Position numbers and translations under genes: made by a program
DNA from: Acidobacteriota bacterium
Lineage (GTDB): Bacteria > Acidobacteriota > Terriglobia > Acidoferrales > UBA7541
Direction: 5' to 3'
Assembly (NCBI GenBank): GCA_019239815.1
Contig: JAFAZL010000949.1
Location: 1 to 5,632 of the forward strand
DNA length: 5,632 bases
In this document: positions 1-4,669 of the stretch, one piece after another
How positions within the stretch are numbered: position 1 is the stretch's first letter
Layout of the letters: the number at the start of each line of letters is the position of its first letter
The notes under the pieces: generated by a model
Seen by the model: the letters and a program-made list of their open reading frames with translations, nothing else
Told to the model about the DNA's origin: nothing
The model's database searches: none

Positions 1-1
1 C

Positions 2-895
2 CTCCTCATTTCAAAAGTCCCGATCGCCACCGCGACCACGAGCGCGCCACAAAAAAAGGTGCAATCGATCGCGCTCGACCGCAGCTCCCGCAGCACTCAA
101 GCGCTCACAAAAATTTTGTGCGCGCGCCATTGGCAAATCGCGCCGAAGTTCAACGAAATGTCGCCCGACCTCGCCGCCATGCTCGCCGAAAACGACGCCG
201 CCCTATTGATCGGCGACCCCGCCCTCCGCATCAGCCTCGCCGTCGAATCTTCCGCTTTTGTAGGGGCGGGGTTCACTCCGCCCGCTCTTTCCTCAACGTC
301 CGTGCCGCCACCCGATCAACCCACGTCTCCGAGTCGTCCTGGTAGCGCCCGTTTACTCAGAGCAGCGCGCGGCGATCCGAAGAGCACCCCTGCCGGCGGT
401 TTTGAAGTTCGTTCGGACTCCGCTCACTCTGCGGCGCAACAACCCTCAGCATCGTCTACAAGCGCCGCCCCCGAAATCACCGACGCCGCAACCCTCGGCC
501 TCTCGGGCAATGAAAAACTCTACGTCTACGACATCGTCGAACAATGGCGCTGCATGACCAACCTCTCCGCCGTCCTCGCCGTCTGGGCCGCTCGCCCCAA
601 CGTCGCCACCCCCGACGTCGTCGCCGACTTCCACGCCTCCCGCGCTTTCGGCCTCCTCCATCTCCACGAACTCTGCGACGCCGCCTCCGCCGAACTCCGC
701 CTCCCCTCCTCCGCCCTCCACTCCTACCTCACCAACAACATCGACTTCACCCTCGACCCCGAAAACCGCTCCGCCCTCTCCCAATTCTTCTCCCACGCCG
801 CCGCCCTGAACCTGACGCCGCACGCCAAGCCAGTCCTCCTCGCCACCGGCCCCAACCGCCTCGTCCTCGAATCCGCCGTCGCCAAACTCCGCTAG
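2..895 (+). CDS. mqnA: MqnA, chorismate dehydratase of the futalosine menaquinone pathway; C-terminal part, 5' end outside the window
   Basis: MqnA dehydrates chorismate to 3-[(1-carboxyvinyl)oxy]benzoate, the first step of the futalosine route to menaquinone, in the cytoplasm. The frame is open to the left edge, so the GTG at 59 is internal. The upstream codons read LLISKVPIATATTSAPQKK and lead into the family signature ALDRSSRSTQALTKIL. Further recognisable blocks are FNEMSPDLAAMLAENDAALL, IGDPALR, YVYDIVEQWRCMTNL, AVLAVWAARP and DFHASRAFGL; the C-terminal helices end at the TAG at 893. IGDPALR and YVYDIVEQW normally lie close together. Here about 90 residues rich in Ser, Ala, Pro and Thr separate them (about 248-517), and part looks like a translated intergenic repeat. 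The frame stays open, so the protein may still be made with a long loop. Family assignment is confident; activity is not known. mqnC lies downstream on the same strand, which supports the pathway call. Confidence 0.88.
   Translation, partial: LLISKVPIATATTSAPQKKVQSIALDRSSRSTQALTKILCARHWQIAPKFNEMSPDLAAMLAENDAALLIGDPALRISLAVESSAFVGAGFTPPALSSTSVPPPDQPTSPSRPGSARLLRAARGDPKSTPAGGFEVRSDSAHSAAQQPSASSTSAAPEITDAATLGLSGNEKLYVYDIVEQWRCMTNLSAVLAVWAARPNVATPDVVADFHASRAFGLLHLHELCDAASAELRLPSSALHSYLTNNIDFTLDPENRSALSQFFSHAAALNLTPHAKPVLLATGPNRLVLESAVAKLR
257..440 (+). repeat. Repeat-like insertion inside the mqnA reading frame
   Basis: This stretch encodes residues with no counterpart expected in MqnA, starting FVGAGFTPPAL. 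Its start has the look of an interspersed palindromic element: GGGCGG (264-269), an 8-nt loop, then CCGCCC (278-283). A second related block, GGACTCCGCTCACTCTGCGG, lies near 414-433. All codons are sense in the mqnA frame. I infer one or more intergenic-type repeats that entered the gene without breaking it, comparable in principle to palindromic elements inside Rickettsia genes. The exact borders cannot be set without an uninterrupted homologue. It could instead be an expanded species-specific loop. Confidence 0.5.
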
Positions 896-965
896 TCGCC
901 ATCGGCCACCAATCAAGCACTACCAACAACCAAGCAGCACCAACACAACCAAGCACCGCCAAACC

Positions 966-982
966 ACCGGCAACATGTCATC
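966..982 (+). repeat. Duplicated head of the interspersed repeat
   Basis: ACCGGCAACATGTCATC at 966-982 is repeated exactly at 1002-1018, 36 bases on, where it begins a full repeat copy. The stretch before it (about 905-965) is low-complexity A/C-rich DNA (CAA, ACC and AGC words) with no credible gene. Confidence 0.7.
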
Positions 983-1001
983 GTCATCCCCTCGCCGCCC
1001 A

Positions 1002-1100
1002 ACCGGCAACATGTCATCCCGAATCCCCGTTAGCGCCTTTTGCTAACGGGGTGAGGGATCTGCTTTTGCTTTTGAATCTGAATTTGCTTCGACCTTTGAC
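1002..1100 (+). repeat. Interspersed hairpin repeat, copy 1 (full length)
   Basis: The copy has four parts: head ACCGGCAACATGTCATCCC, a perfect 10-bp hairpin (CCCCGTTAGC 1025-1034, loop GCCTTTT, GCTAACGGGG 1042-1051), box GTGAGGGATCTG, and a tail of TTTTG/TTCTG/TTTGC words running on to about 1130. An outer pairing ATCCC/GGGAT brackets the hairpin. Further copies start near 1600, 1751 and 4540. It sits between mqnA and the minus-strand GIY-YIG gene, which converge here, and its tail forms the 3' end of the GIY-YIG reading frame. Confidence 0.85.
1025..1051. other. Perfect 10-bp stem-loop in repeat copy 1
   Basis: CCCCGTTAGC and GCTAACGGGG pair perfectly around a GCCTTTT loop. No T-run follows directly on either strand, so it is not a standard rho-independent terminator. 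Its place between convergent genes leaves a role in transcript ends or RNA stability possible. Copy 3 keeps the inner seven pairs and copy 2 is partly mismatched. Confidence 0.75.
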
Positions 1101-1465
1101 TATGCCTTCGATTCTGTTTCTGCCTTTGCCCCGGCTCCTCGCCGCTTCGCCCCGCCCCGTTCCTTCGCCCTGTATATCGTAGGCAACGACTCAGCCAAGT
1201 CCGCCCAAGTAGGATTATTCCGTTCAATCAACCGAATCTTCTTCTCCCGTCGCCACCCCTTAATCTCTTTCTCCCGCGCAATCGCAGCCGTGACGTCGGC
1301 GAACACTTCGAAATAAACCAGCCGGAAAATCCGGTAGCGCGTGGTGAAACCCGCAACGAGCCCGTCACGGTGTTCGATCATCCGGCGTTCGAGGTCGCTA
1401 GCGACGCCGGTATATAGATTCCGCGACCGGTTAGCGAGGATATAAACGCAGTAATCCCTGCTCAT
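1100..1465 (-). CDS. Small GIY-YIG nuclease domain protein
   Basis: A 121-residue single-domain GIY-YIG protein of the short UvrC-like superfamily, predicted to cut DNA with a metal ion. Visible motifs are VYI (7-9) and YTG (18-20), the GIY and YIG equivalents, then LERRMIEHR with Arg and His32, and AIAREKEIKGWRREKK (62-76), which holds the likely metal-binding Glu (65 or 67). NNPTWADLAESL ends the usual domain near residue 94. The last 27 residues are Ala, Lys, Gly and Glu-rich; the final ones, including the TAG stop, come from the tail of repeat copy 1, so the C-terminus appears rebuilt by the repeat. The ATG at 1465 gives the normal short N-terminus, although no clear Shine-Dalgarno precedes it. 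Perfect 15-bp inverted copies of the repeat start flank the gene. Its cellular role is unknown; a housekeeping repair role or a mobile-element nuclease are both possible. Confidence 0.88.
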   Translation of the reverse strand: MSRDYCVYILANRSRNLYTGVASDLERRMIEHRDGLVAGFTTRYRIFRLVYFEVFADVTAAIAREKEIKGWRREKKIRLIERNNPTWADLAESLPTIYRAKERGGAKRRGAGAKAETESKA

Positions 1466-1516
1466 GCAAACAACCCAACAACAGATCCATCACGCGGTCG
1501 CGCAAAACGCACGACC

Positions 1517-1531
1517 GGATTCGGGATGACA
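1517..1531 (-). repeat. Inverted core of the interspersed repeat
   Basis: GGATTCGGGATGACA is the exact reverse complement of the start of copies 1 and 2. It lies 52 bases upstream of the GIY-YIG start codon. No hairpin or tail follows it on the minus strand, so only the first 15 bases of the element are present. Confidence 0.7.
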
Positions 1532-1599
1532 GCACACTGCCACATCAACTCCACCCTAAACGAACAAAACATCGCCCGTCATCCCGATCATTCAACGCC

Positions 1600-1668
1600 T
1601 GTCATCCCGAATCCCCATCACCGCCTTCTGCTGACGGGGTGAGGGATCTGCTTCTGCCTTGAATTCAA
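1600..1668 (+). repeat. Interspersed hairpin repeat, copy 2 (degenerate hairpin)
   Basis: It starts TGTCATCCCGAATCCCC and keeps GGGGTGAGGGATCTGC. The stem has drifted: CCCCATCACC faces GCTGACGGGG with about eight of ten positions pairing. The tail CTTCTGCCTTGAATTC is a variant of the TTTTG tail. The upstream ACCGGCAAC head is not conserved here. Confidence 0.75.
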
Positions 1669-1750
1669 TCTCACGTCAAGTTTCAGCCACAGGTCGGATA
1701 GGTTTCGGATTGTTGGGATTGTCCTCACCGCTTTTCAAAAACCGCCAACA

Positions 1751-1843
1751 ACCGGCAACCTGTCATTCCGAATCCCGTTAGCGCCTTTTGCTAACGGCGT
1801 GAGGGATCTGCTTTTGCTTTTGAATTTGCCTTTGCTTTGATTC
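1751..1843 (+). repeat. Interspersed hairpin repeat, copy 3
   Basis: The head ACCGGCAACCTGTCATTCC is followed by CGTTAGC/GCTAACG around the same GCCTTTT loop (stem about 1776-1796), then GTGAGGGATCTGCTTTTGC and a tail of TTTGCC/TTTGAT words. The copy ends about 30 bases before the first recognisable deaminase sequence. It stands where the missing N-terminal coding part would be expected, so its insertion may have removed that part. Confidence 0.8.
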
Positions 1844-1874
1844 GATATGTCGTGCTCTTCAGTGCGCTGGTCGG

Positions 1875-2299
1875 GTAGTTGGCTTTAACGGTCTCGCGCA
1901 CGCGCCGTGCATGACGACAACCGAACCCTCTTCGACGCTGACGAAAAACTGCGAATAATTTGTCACGCCGAACACAATGCGATCTTGAACGCGGCTCGTG
2001 TGGGCGGACGACCCCTGCAAGGCTCCTCAATCTACGTGACGAAATTCCAATGCCTTTCATGCTGCAACGCGATCATTCAGGCGGGCATCAAGCGAATCTA
2101 CACCCACGATAGTGAGTACTGGAACGACGATCCCTTTGACGCAGACCATTCCCGTAAGCCGCGAATTCTCCGGGAGGCGCAAATTAAGGTGGATGCCCAC
2201 TACCATCCTGCATTCAAACCAGCTGAACAGATTGTCGTGCCGAAGAAAAGGTCTCCTGTCCGGACAAAAGCAGCACCTATTATTTCGAAGACCGGCTGA
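1875..2299 (+). pseudogene. Broken cytidine/deoxycytidylate deaminase-family gene
   Basis: Members of this family deaminate cytosine nucleotides such as dCMP using one zinc ion. The longest open frame runs from GTG 1907 to the TGA at 2297, about 130 residues. It contains ICHAEHNAILNAAR (zinc His and catalytic Glu in HAE), SSIYVTKFQCLSCC (CxxC ligands; the usual Pro before the first Cys is Gln) and AIIQAGIKRIYTHD. The first strand and helix of the fold are absent. A different frame at 1875-1895 reads VVGFNGL, the family's G(F/Y)NG segment that normally stands just before a residue run like VHDD, which begins the GTG-1907 frame. The spacing fits a two-base insertion or one-base loss at about 1893-1906. 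No ribosome binding site precedes the GTG. Repeat copy 3 occupies the upstream side. I infer a frameshifted, 5'-truncated gene; a short functional protein is less likely. Confidence 0.7.
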
Positions 2300-2364
2300 A
2301 GCTTTTGATAGGTAATGGCCTCGACAAACGACGGAAAGTTGAGTCACTGTCTTACTCGGTTGAC

Positions 2365-3044
2365 GAATTCAATCTAAGGTTCTGAGCTTTGCAAGTAAGA
2401 AATACGGTGTTCTAGAGAACTCCAGTAGAGGCATCTGGGCGCTAACTGCCAAGGCGAAAGATTTACAAACGCTGAACACGCAAGATGTTGTCCGGGCTGT
2501 GCGAGCTCTCGACAAAAGAGACCAGAACGTTACCAGCACTAATGATGTTAACGCCGGCCCCCGAGAGGTTTCATTCGAGCAAAGGTGGAAATAGGAACTT
2601 CACGGATTGCTTACTAAGACTTTGTCGCCCGCCGCATTCGAGAGACTCGTCCAACGTTTGCTCAGAGAGTCTGGTTTTAAGCACGTCGAGGTGACGGGTC
2701 GGAGTGGGGACGGGGGAATAGATGGACGTGGTATCGCACGTGTCCATGGCTTGATGAGCTTTCACGTGCTGTTCCAGTGCAAGCGTTACCGGGGATCCGT
2801 GGGCCCGGGCGAAATACGAGACTTCCGAGGCGCCATGGTGGGCAGAGCGGACAAAGGGCTTTTTATCACCACTGGTACATTCACGCCCGCGGCCATAAAG
2901 GAAGCAACTCGAGACGGTACACCTCCGATTGACCTACTCGATGGGGACGAATTCGCCGACAAACTAAAAGACTTACGGATGGGCGTCCGCACGGAGAATA
3001 TAGAAGTGGTTCATGTCGAAAAAGACTGGTTCGAGAGCGTCTAA
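2365..3044 (+). pseudogene. mrr: Mrr-type restriction endonuclease gene, interrupted by in-frame stops
   Basis: Mrr-family type IV enzymes cut foreign, often methylated, DNA using an N-terminal winged-helix domain and a C-terminal PD-(D/E)xK nuclease. The winged-helix part is visible at about 2397-2450 (KKYGVLENSSRGIWALTAKA). A linker follows, ending FEQRWK, then TAG at 2592, then ELHGLLTKTLSPAAFERLVQ in the same frame. The catalytic domain is complete, with RLLRESGF, GRSGDGGIDGRG (catalytic Asp), FQCKRY (Q-x-K), RDFRGAMVGRADKG and ITTGTFTPAA. Upstream, another frame reads VDEFNLRF, then TGA at 2383, where WAL would be expected, before the KKYG frame. This suggests a second stop and a one-base shift near 2390. 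A TTG at 2607 could start a lone 145-residue catalytic domain. The gene lies about 65 bases behind the deaminase remnant on the same strand. The family is certain; loss of full-length product is very likely unless TAG is read through. Confidence 0.8.
2607..3044 (+). CDS. Possible stand-alone Mrr catalytic domain from the broken mrr gene
   Basis: The longest open frame left in the mrr remnant starts at a TTG and codes for 145 residues. It covers the whole Mrr nuclease domain with Glu12, Asp39 (GGIDG), Gln57 and Lys59. There is no convincing Shine-Dalgarno at a proper distance, and the frame continues upstream through the TAG at 2592 with clear Mrr similarity. Translation from TTG is therefore possible but not the natural start of the gene. 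Without the winged-helix domain it would lack the usual DNA recognition part. Confidence 0.35.
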   Translation: MLTKTLSPAAFERLVQRLLRESGFKHVEVTGRSGDGGIDGRGIARVHGLMSFHVLFQCKRYRGSVGPGEIRDFRGAMVGRADKGLFITTGTFTPAAIKEATRDGTPPIDLLDGDEFADKLKDLRMGVRTENIEVVHVEKDWFESV

Positions 3045-3120
3045 CTGCTGTCACATTCAGGCTCGCGTCGTTCGAATTCTCAGTTAAGCCATTCAAACCA
3101 CTGAGATGACAATGTTTACC

Positions 3121-3150
3121 TTGACATCATAGCTATATCTATGGTAACCT
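3121..3150 (+). promoter_or_regulatory. Possible sigma-70-type promoter with an inverted repeat in the spacer
   Basis: A consensus -35 box TTGACA (3121-3126) is followed after 18 bases by TAACCT (3145-3150), a weak -10. The spacer holds an inverted repeat, CATAG (3128-3132) and CTATG (3139-3143), which could be an operator. It would transcribe toward mqnC with a leader of nearly 290 bases. The weak -10 keeps confidence low. Confidence 0.25.
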
Positions 3151-3228
3151 TCCGCGTGTTGCTTCGACCGAGCCTCGCTCCTGCCCACTCACTGCGTCCC
3201 AAGCCGAATCCCACTCTTACCCCTTTGT

Positions 3229-3348
3229 TTTCACATCCTTGCGAAATCCTAGCCAAAATGGCCCAAAAGCGGTCAAATAACCCCTTTAGAATCAGATTCT
3301 TGAAAATCGGCACACGTACAAACCATTTAGTTTCACATTCTTGCGCAA
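3229..3348 (+). repeat. Pair of 18-bp imperfect direct repeats in the mqnC leader
   Basis: TTTCACATCCTTGCGAAA (3229-3246) and TTTCACATTCTTGCGCAA (3331-3348) match at 16 of 18 positions and are 102 bases apart. They could be binding sites or remnants of another small repeat family. Confidence 0.5.
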
Positions 3349-3428
3349 AACCCGGGGGGAGGGTATCGTCCAACCACCCACCCTCGCTTCCCGAAATGGG
3401 AAGAACGGATAGAATAGGAATGCAATCC

Positions 3429-3433
3429 AAGGA
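3429..3433 (+). promoter_or_regulatory. Ribosome binding site deciding the mqnC GTG start
   Basis: AAGGA lies six bases before the GTG at 3440. The next upstream in-frame stop is the TAG at 3410, and no ATG occurs in frame between it and the GTG, so this site fixes the start. Confidence 0.7.
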
Positions 3434-3439
3434 TTCACT

Positions 3440-4474
3440 GTGGGACTGACGAAACAACAAGCGATCGAGATGCTCGAGTCCGACGACCTGATCGGCGTCG
3501 GGATGGAGGCGCACGCCCTCCGCATGAAAAAGAACGATCCACGCGTGGCCACCTACCAGATTGATCGCAACATCAACTACACCAATTTCTGCACCGAATA
3601 TTGTTCGTTCTGCGCGTTTTACCGCCCCATTGGAGACAAAGAGGGCTACATCCTGCCCCTCGAAAAGATTTACGAAAAGATCGAGGAGATGCTGGAACTC
3701 GGCGGCACCGGCGTGCTGCTCCAGGGCGGCCTGCATCCCGATCTGCAAATCCGCTATTACGAGAATCTGCTTCGCTCGTTGAAAGCACGGTTTCCACAAG
3801 TTTGGCTGCACTGCTTTTCGGCGCCAGAAATTTTGTGCATCGCGAACGTCTCCGAACTGAGCATCCGCGAAGTGATTCAGCGCCTGATGGACGCGGGACT
3901 CCAATCCATCCCCGGAGGCGGCGCCGAACTCCTCGACGACGAAATCCGCTCGAAAATCGCGCGGCTCAAATGCACCAGCGACGACTGGGAAGAAGTCCAT
4001 CGCGTCGCGCATTCGCTCGGCCTGCGCACCACCGCGACGATGATGTTCGGCTGCGGCGAAGAACTAAAACATCGCGTGAATCACCTCGACCGCATTCGCC
4101 GCATCCAGCAAGACACCGGCGGATTCACCGCCTTCATCCCATGGATTTTCGCCGCCGACAACACCGCGCTCGGCAAGAAAGTCCAGGAAACGACGGCGGT
4201 CGATTATTTGAAAACGCTCGCCGTCAGCCGCCTCTATCTCGACAACATCGATCATATTCAATCGAGTTGGCTCACGCCCGGCATCAAAGTCTGCCAGGTC
4301 GGCTTGCAGTTCGGCGCCGACGACGTCGGCAGCATCTTGATCGAAGAAAATGTCGTTTACGCCGCCGGCGTTCGCAACCGCACCAACGAAGGCGAACTCC
4401 GCCGCATCATCTCCGACGCCGGATTCATCCCCGCCCAGCGCGACACGCTCTACTATTCATATGCACTCAAATGA
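3440..4474 (+). CDS. mqnC: MqnC, radical SAM cyclic dehypoxanthinyl futalosine synthase
   Basis: MqnC turns dehypoxanthine futalosine into its cyclic form by radical SAM chemistry, the third dedicated step of the futalosine menaquinone pathway, in the cytoplasm. The 344-residue protein is close to the usual family length. Its iron-sulfur site is the CxxxCxxC of NFCTEYCSFCAFYR (Cys51, Cys55, Cys58). Other family blocks are GVLLQGGLHPDLQI, LHCFSAPEI, SIPGGGAELL, TTATMMFGCGE, FTAFIPWIF and, near the C-terminus, SSWLTPGIKVCQVGLQFGAD, SILIEENVVYAAG and AGFIPAQRDTLYY. The HCFSAPEI and IEENV segments favour MqnC over the related aminofutalosine synthase MqnE. The start is GTG with AAGGA six bases upstream. 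The gene looks intact, in contrast to its left neighbours. It shares strand and pathway with mqnA, 2.5 kb upstream, but the long leader suggests its own promoter. Confidence 0.93.
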   Translation: MGLTKQQAIEMLESDDLIGVGMEAHALRMKKNDPRVATYQIDRNINYTNFCTEYCSFCAFYRPIGDKEGYILPLEKIYEKIEEMLELGGTGVLLQGGLHPDLQIRYYENLLRSLKARFPQVWLHCFSAPEILCIANVSELSIREVIQRLMDAGLQSIPGGGAELLDDEIRSKIARLKCTSDDWEEVHRVAHSLGLRTTATMMFGCGEELKHRVNHLDRIRRIQQDTGGFTAFIPWIFAADNTALGKKVQETTAVDYLKTLAVSRLYLDNIDHIQSSWLTPGIKVCQVGLQFGADDVGSILIEENVVYAAGVRNRTNEGELRRIISDAGFIPAQRDTLYYSYALK

Positions 4475-4539
4475 GAAAGGAGAGACAACGCACATTTCGA
4501 TTTTGAGCGCGCCCACAAAAGCATCCTGGGATTCGCAGC

Positions 4540-4596
4540 ACCGGAGCTTGTCATCCCGAACGGAGTGAGGGATCTGCTTTTGGTTTTTGAACTTGC
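4540..4596 (+). repeat. Interspersed repeat, copy 4 (short form without the inserted hairpin)
   Basis: ACCGGAGCTTGTCATCCCGAA runs straight into CGGAGTGAGGGATCTG, then CTTTTGGTTTTTGAAC. The 27-base hairpin seen in copies 1 and 3 is absent, but ATCCC and GGGAT can still pair across the short middle. This form resembles widespread GTCATCCCGA-type bacterial interspersed repeats. It lies between the convergent mqnC and glucoamylase-family genes. Confidence 0.75.
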
Positions 4597-4646
4597 GGTC
4601 GTGAAGAAAGAGATTTGAAAGAAAGAGGAAGAAAAAAGTTCGACCG

Positions 4647-4669
4647 AAAAATCAGCGCGATTTCGCTGA
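4647..4669 (-). terminator. Rho-independent terminator overlapping the stop codon of the glucoamylase-family gene
   Basis: Read on the minus strand, TCAGCG, loop AAATCG and CGCTGA form a 6-bp stem followed by TTTTT. The stem lies at 4652-4669 and the T-run at 4647-4651. The TGA stop codon (4654-4652) is part of the 3' arm, so the last codons of the gene encode the hairpin. The stem is short but placed exactly as expected. Confidence 0.6.

Larger units (their letters stand above)
1012..1531. mobile_element. Candidate GIY-YIG cassette bounded by 15-bp inverted repeats
   Basis: TGTCATCCCGAATCC (1012-1026) and its exact reverse complement GGATTCGGGATGACA (1517-1531) face inward around the GIY-YIG gene, giving a unit of 520 bases with one nuclease gene. 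I see no convincing target-site duplication just outside the ends. The same 15 bases occur in another repeat copy nearby, so the flanking arrangement could be chance in a repeat-dense zone. Mobility is an inference. Confidence 0.35.
1466..1880. other. Gene-free stretch filled with repeat copies
   Basis: No credible coding sequence is visible between the GIY-YIG start and the deaminase remnant. The stretch holds the inverted repeat start (1517-1531), an isolated core GTCATCCCGA (1578-1587), and copies 2 and 3. The remaining sequence (about 1670-1750) shows nothing I can identify. No promoter for the deaminase remnant is obvious. Confidence 0.6.
3045..3439. other. Long non-coding leader between the mrr remnant and mqnC
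   Basis: I see no convincing gene in these 395 bases. They contain a TTGACA-led promoter candidate (3121-3150), an imperfect 18-bp direct repeat (3229-3246 and 3331-3348), and a TAGAAT box at 3410-3415 close to mqnC that could serve as a -10 element, though no good -35 box stands before it. No riboswitch or tRNA that I know fits. Confidence 0.5.

Noticed and set aside
59..61. GTG at 59 as the mqnA start
   Set aside because: The frame continues upstream to the window edge with residues fitting MqnA (LLISKVP), and the GTG falls inside the conserved region.
1025..1051. Rho-independent terminator for mqnA
   Set aside because: The stem is strong but is followed by GTGAGGGATCTG, not a T-run, and the same hairpin occurs in copies away from gene ends.
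544..1182. 212-residue + strand open frame rich in Arg, Pro and Leu overlapping mqnA
   Set aside because: It is a frame shadow of GC-rich mqnA codons, then runs through repeat DNA. Its composition is unlike a real protein and mqnA is clearly the coding frame.
1002..1843. CRISPR array
   Set aside because: The repeats are irregularly spaced, of unequal length, partly inverted, and have no uniform spacers or cas genes nearby.
1791..2060. Minus-strand frame of 89 residues ending in a Lys/Ala-rich tail
   Set aside because: It is antisense to the deaminase remnant and its end is translated repeat tail; no domain is recognisable.
3300..3329. Second promoter candidate starting TTGAAA in the mqnC leader
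   Set aside because: No acceptable -10 box occurs at 16 to 18 bases; CATTTA is too poor a match.
3116..4012. 298-residue minus-strand open frame opposite mqnC
   Set aside because: It is antisense to strongly conserved MqnC sequence and shows no recognisable domain; long antisense frames are usual in GC-rich genes.
3601..4506. 301-residue + strand frame inside mqnC
   Set aside because: A shifted reading of mqnC with Arg/Pro/His-rich, non-protein-like composition.
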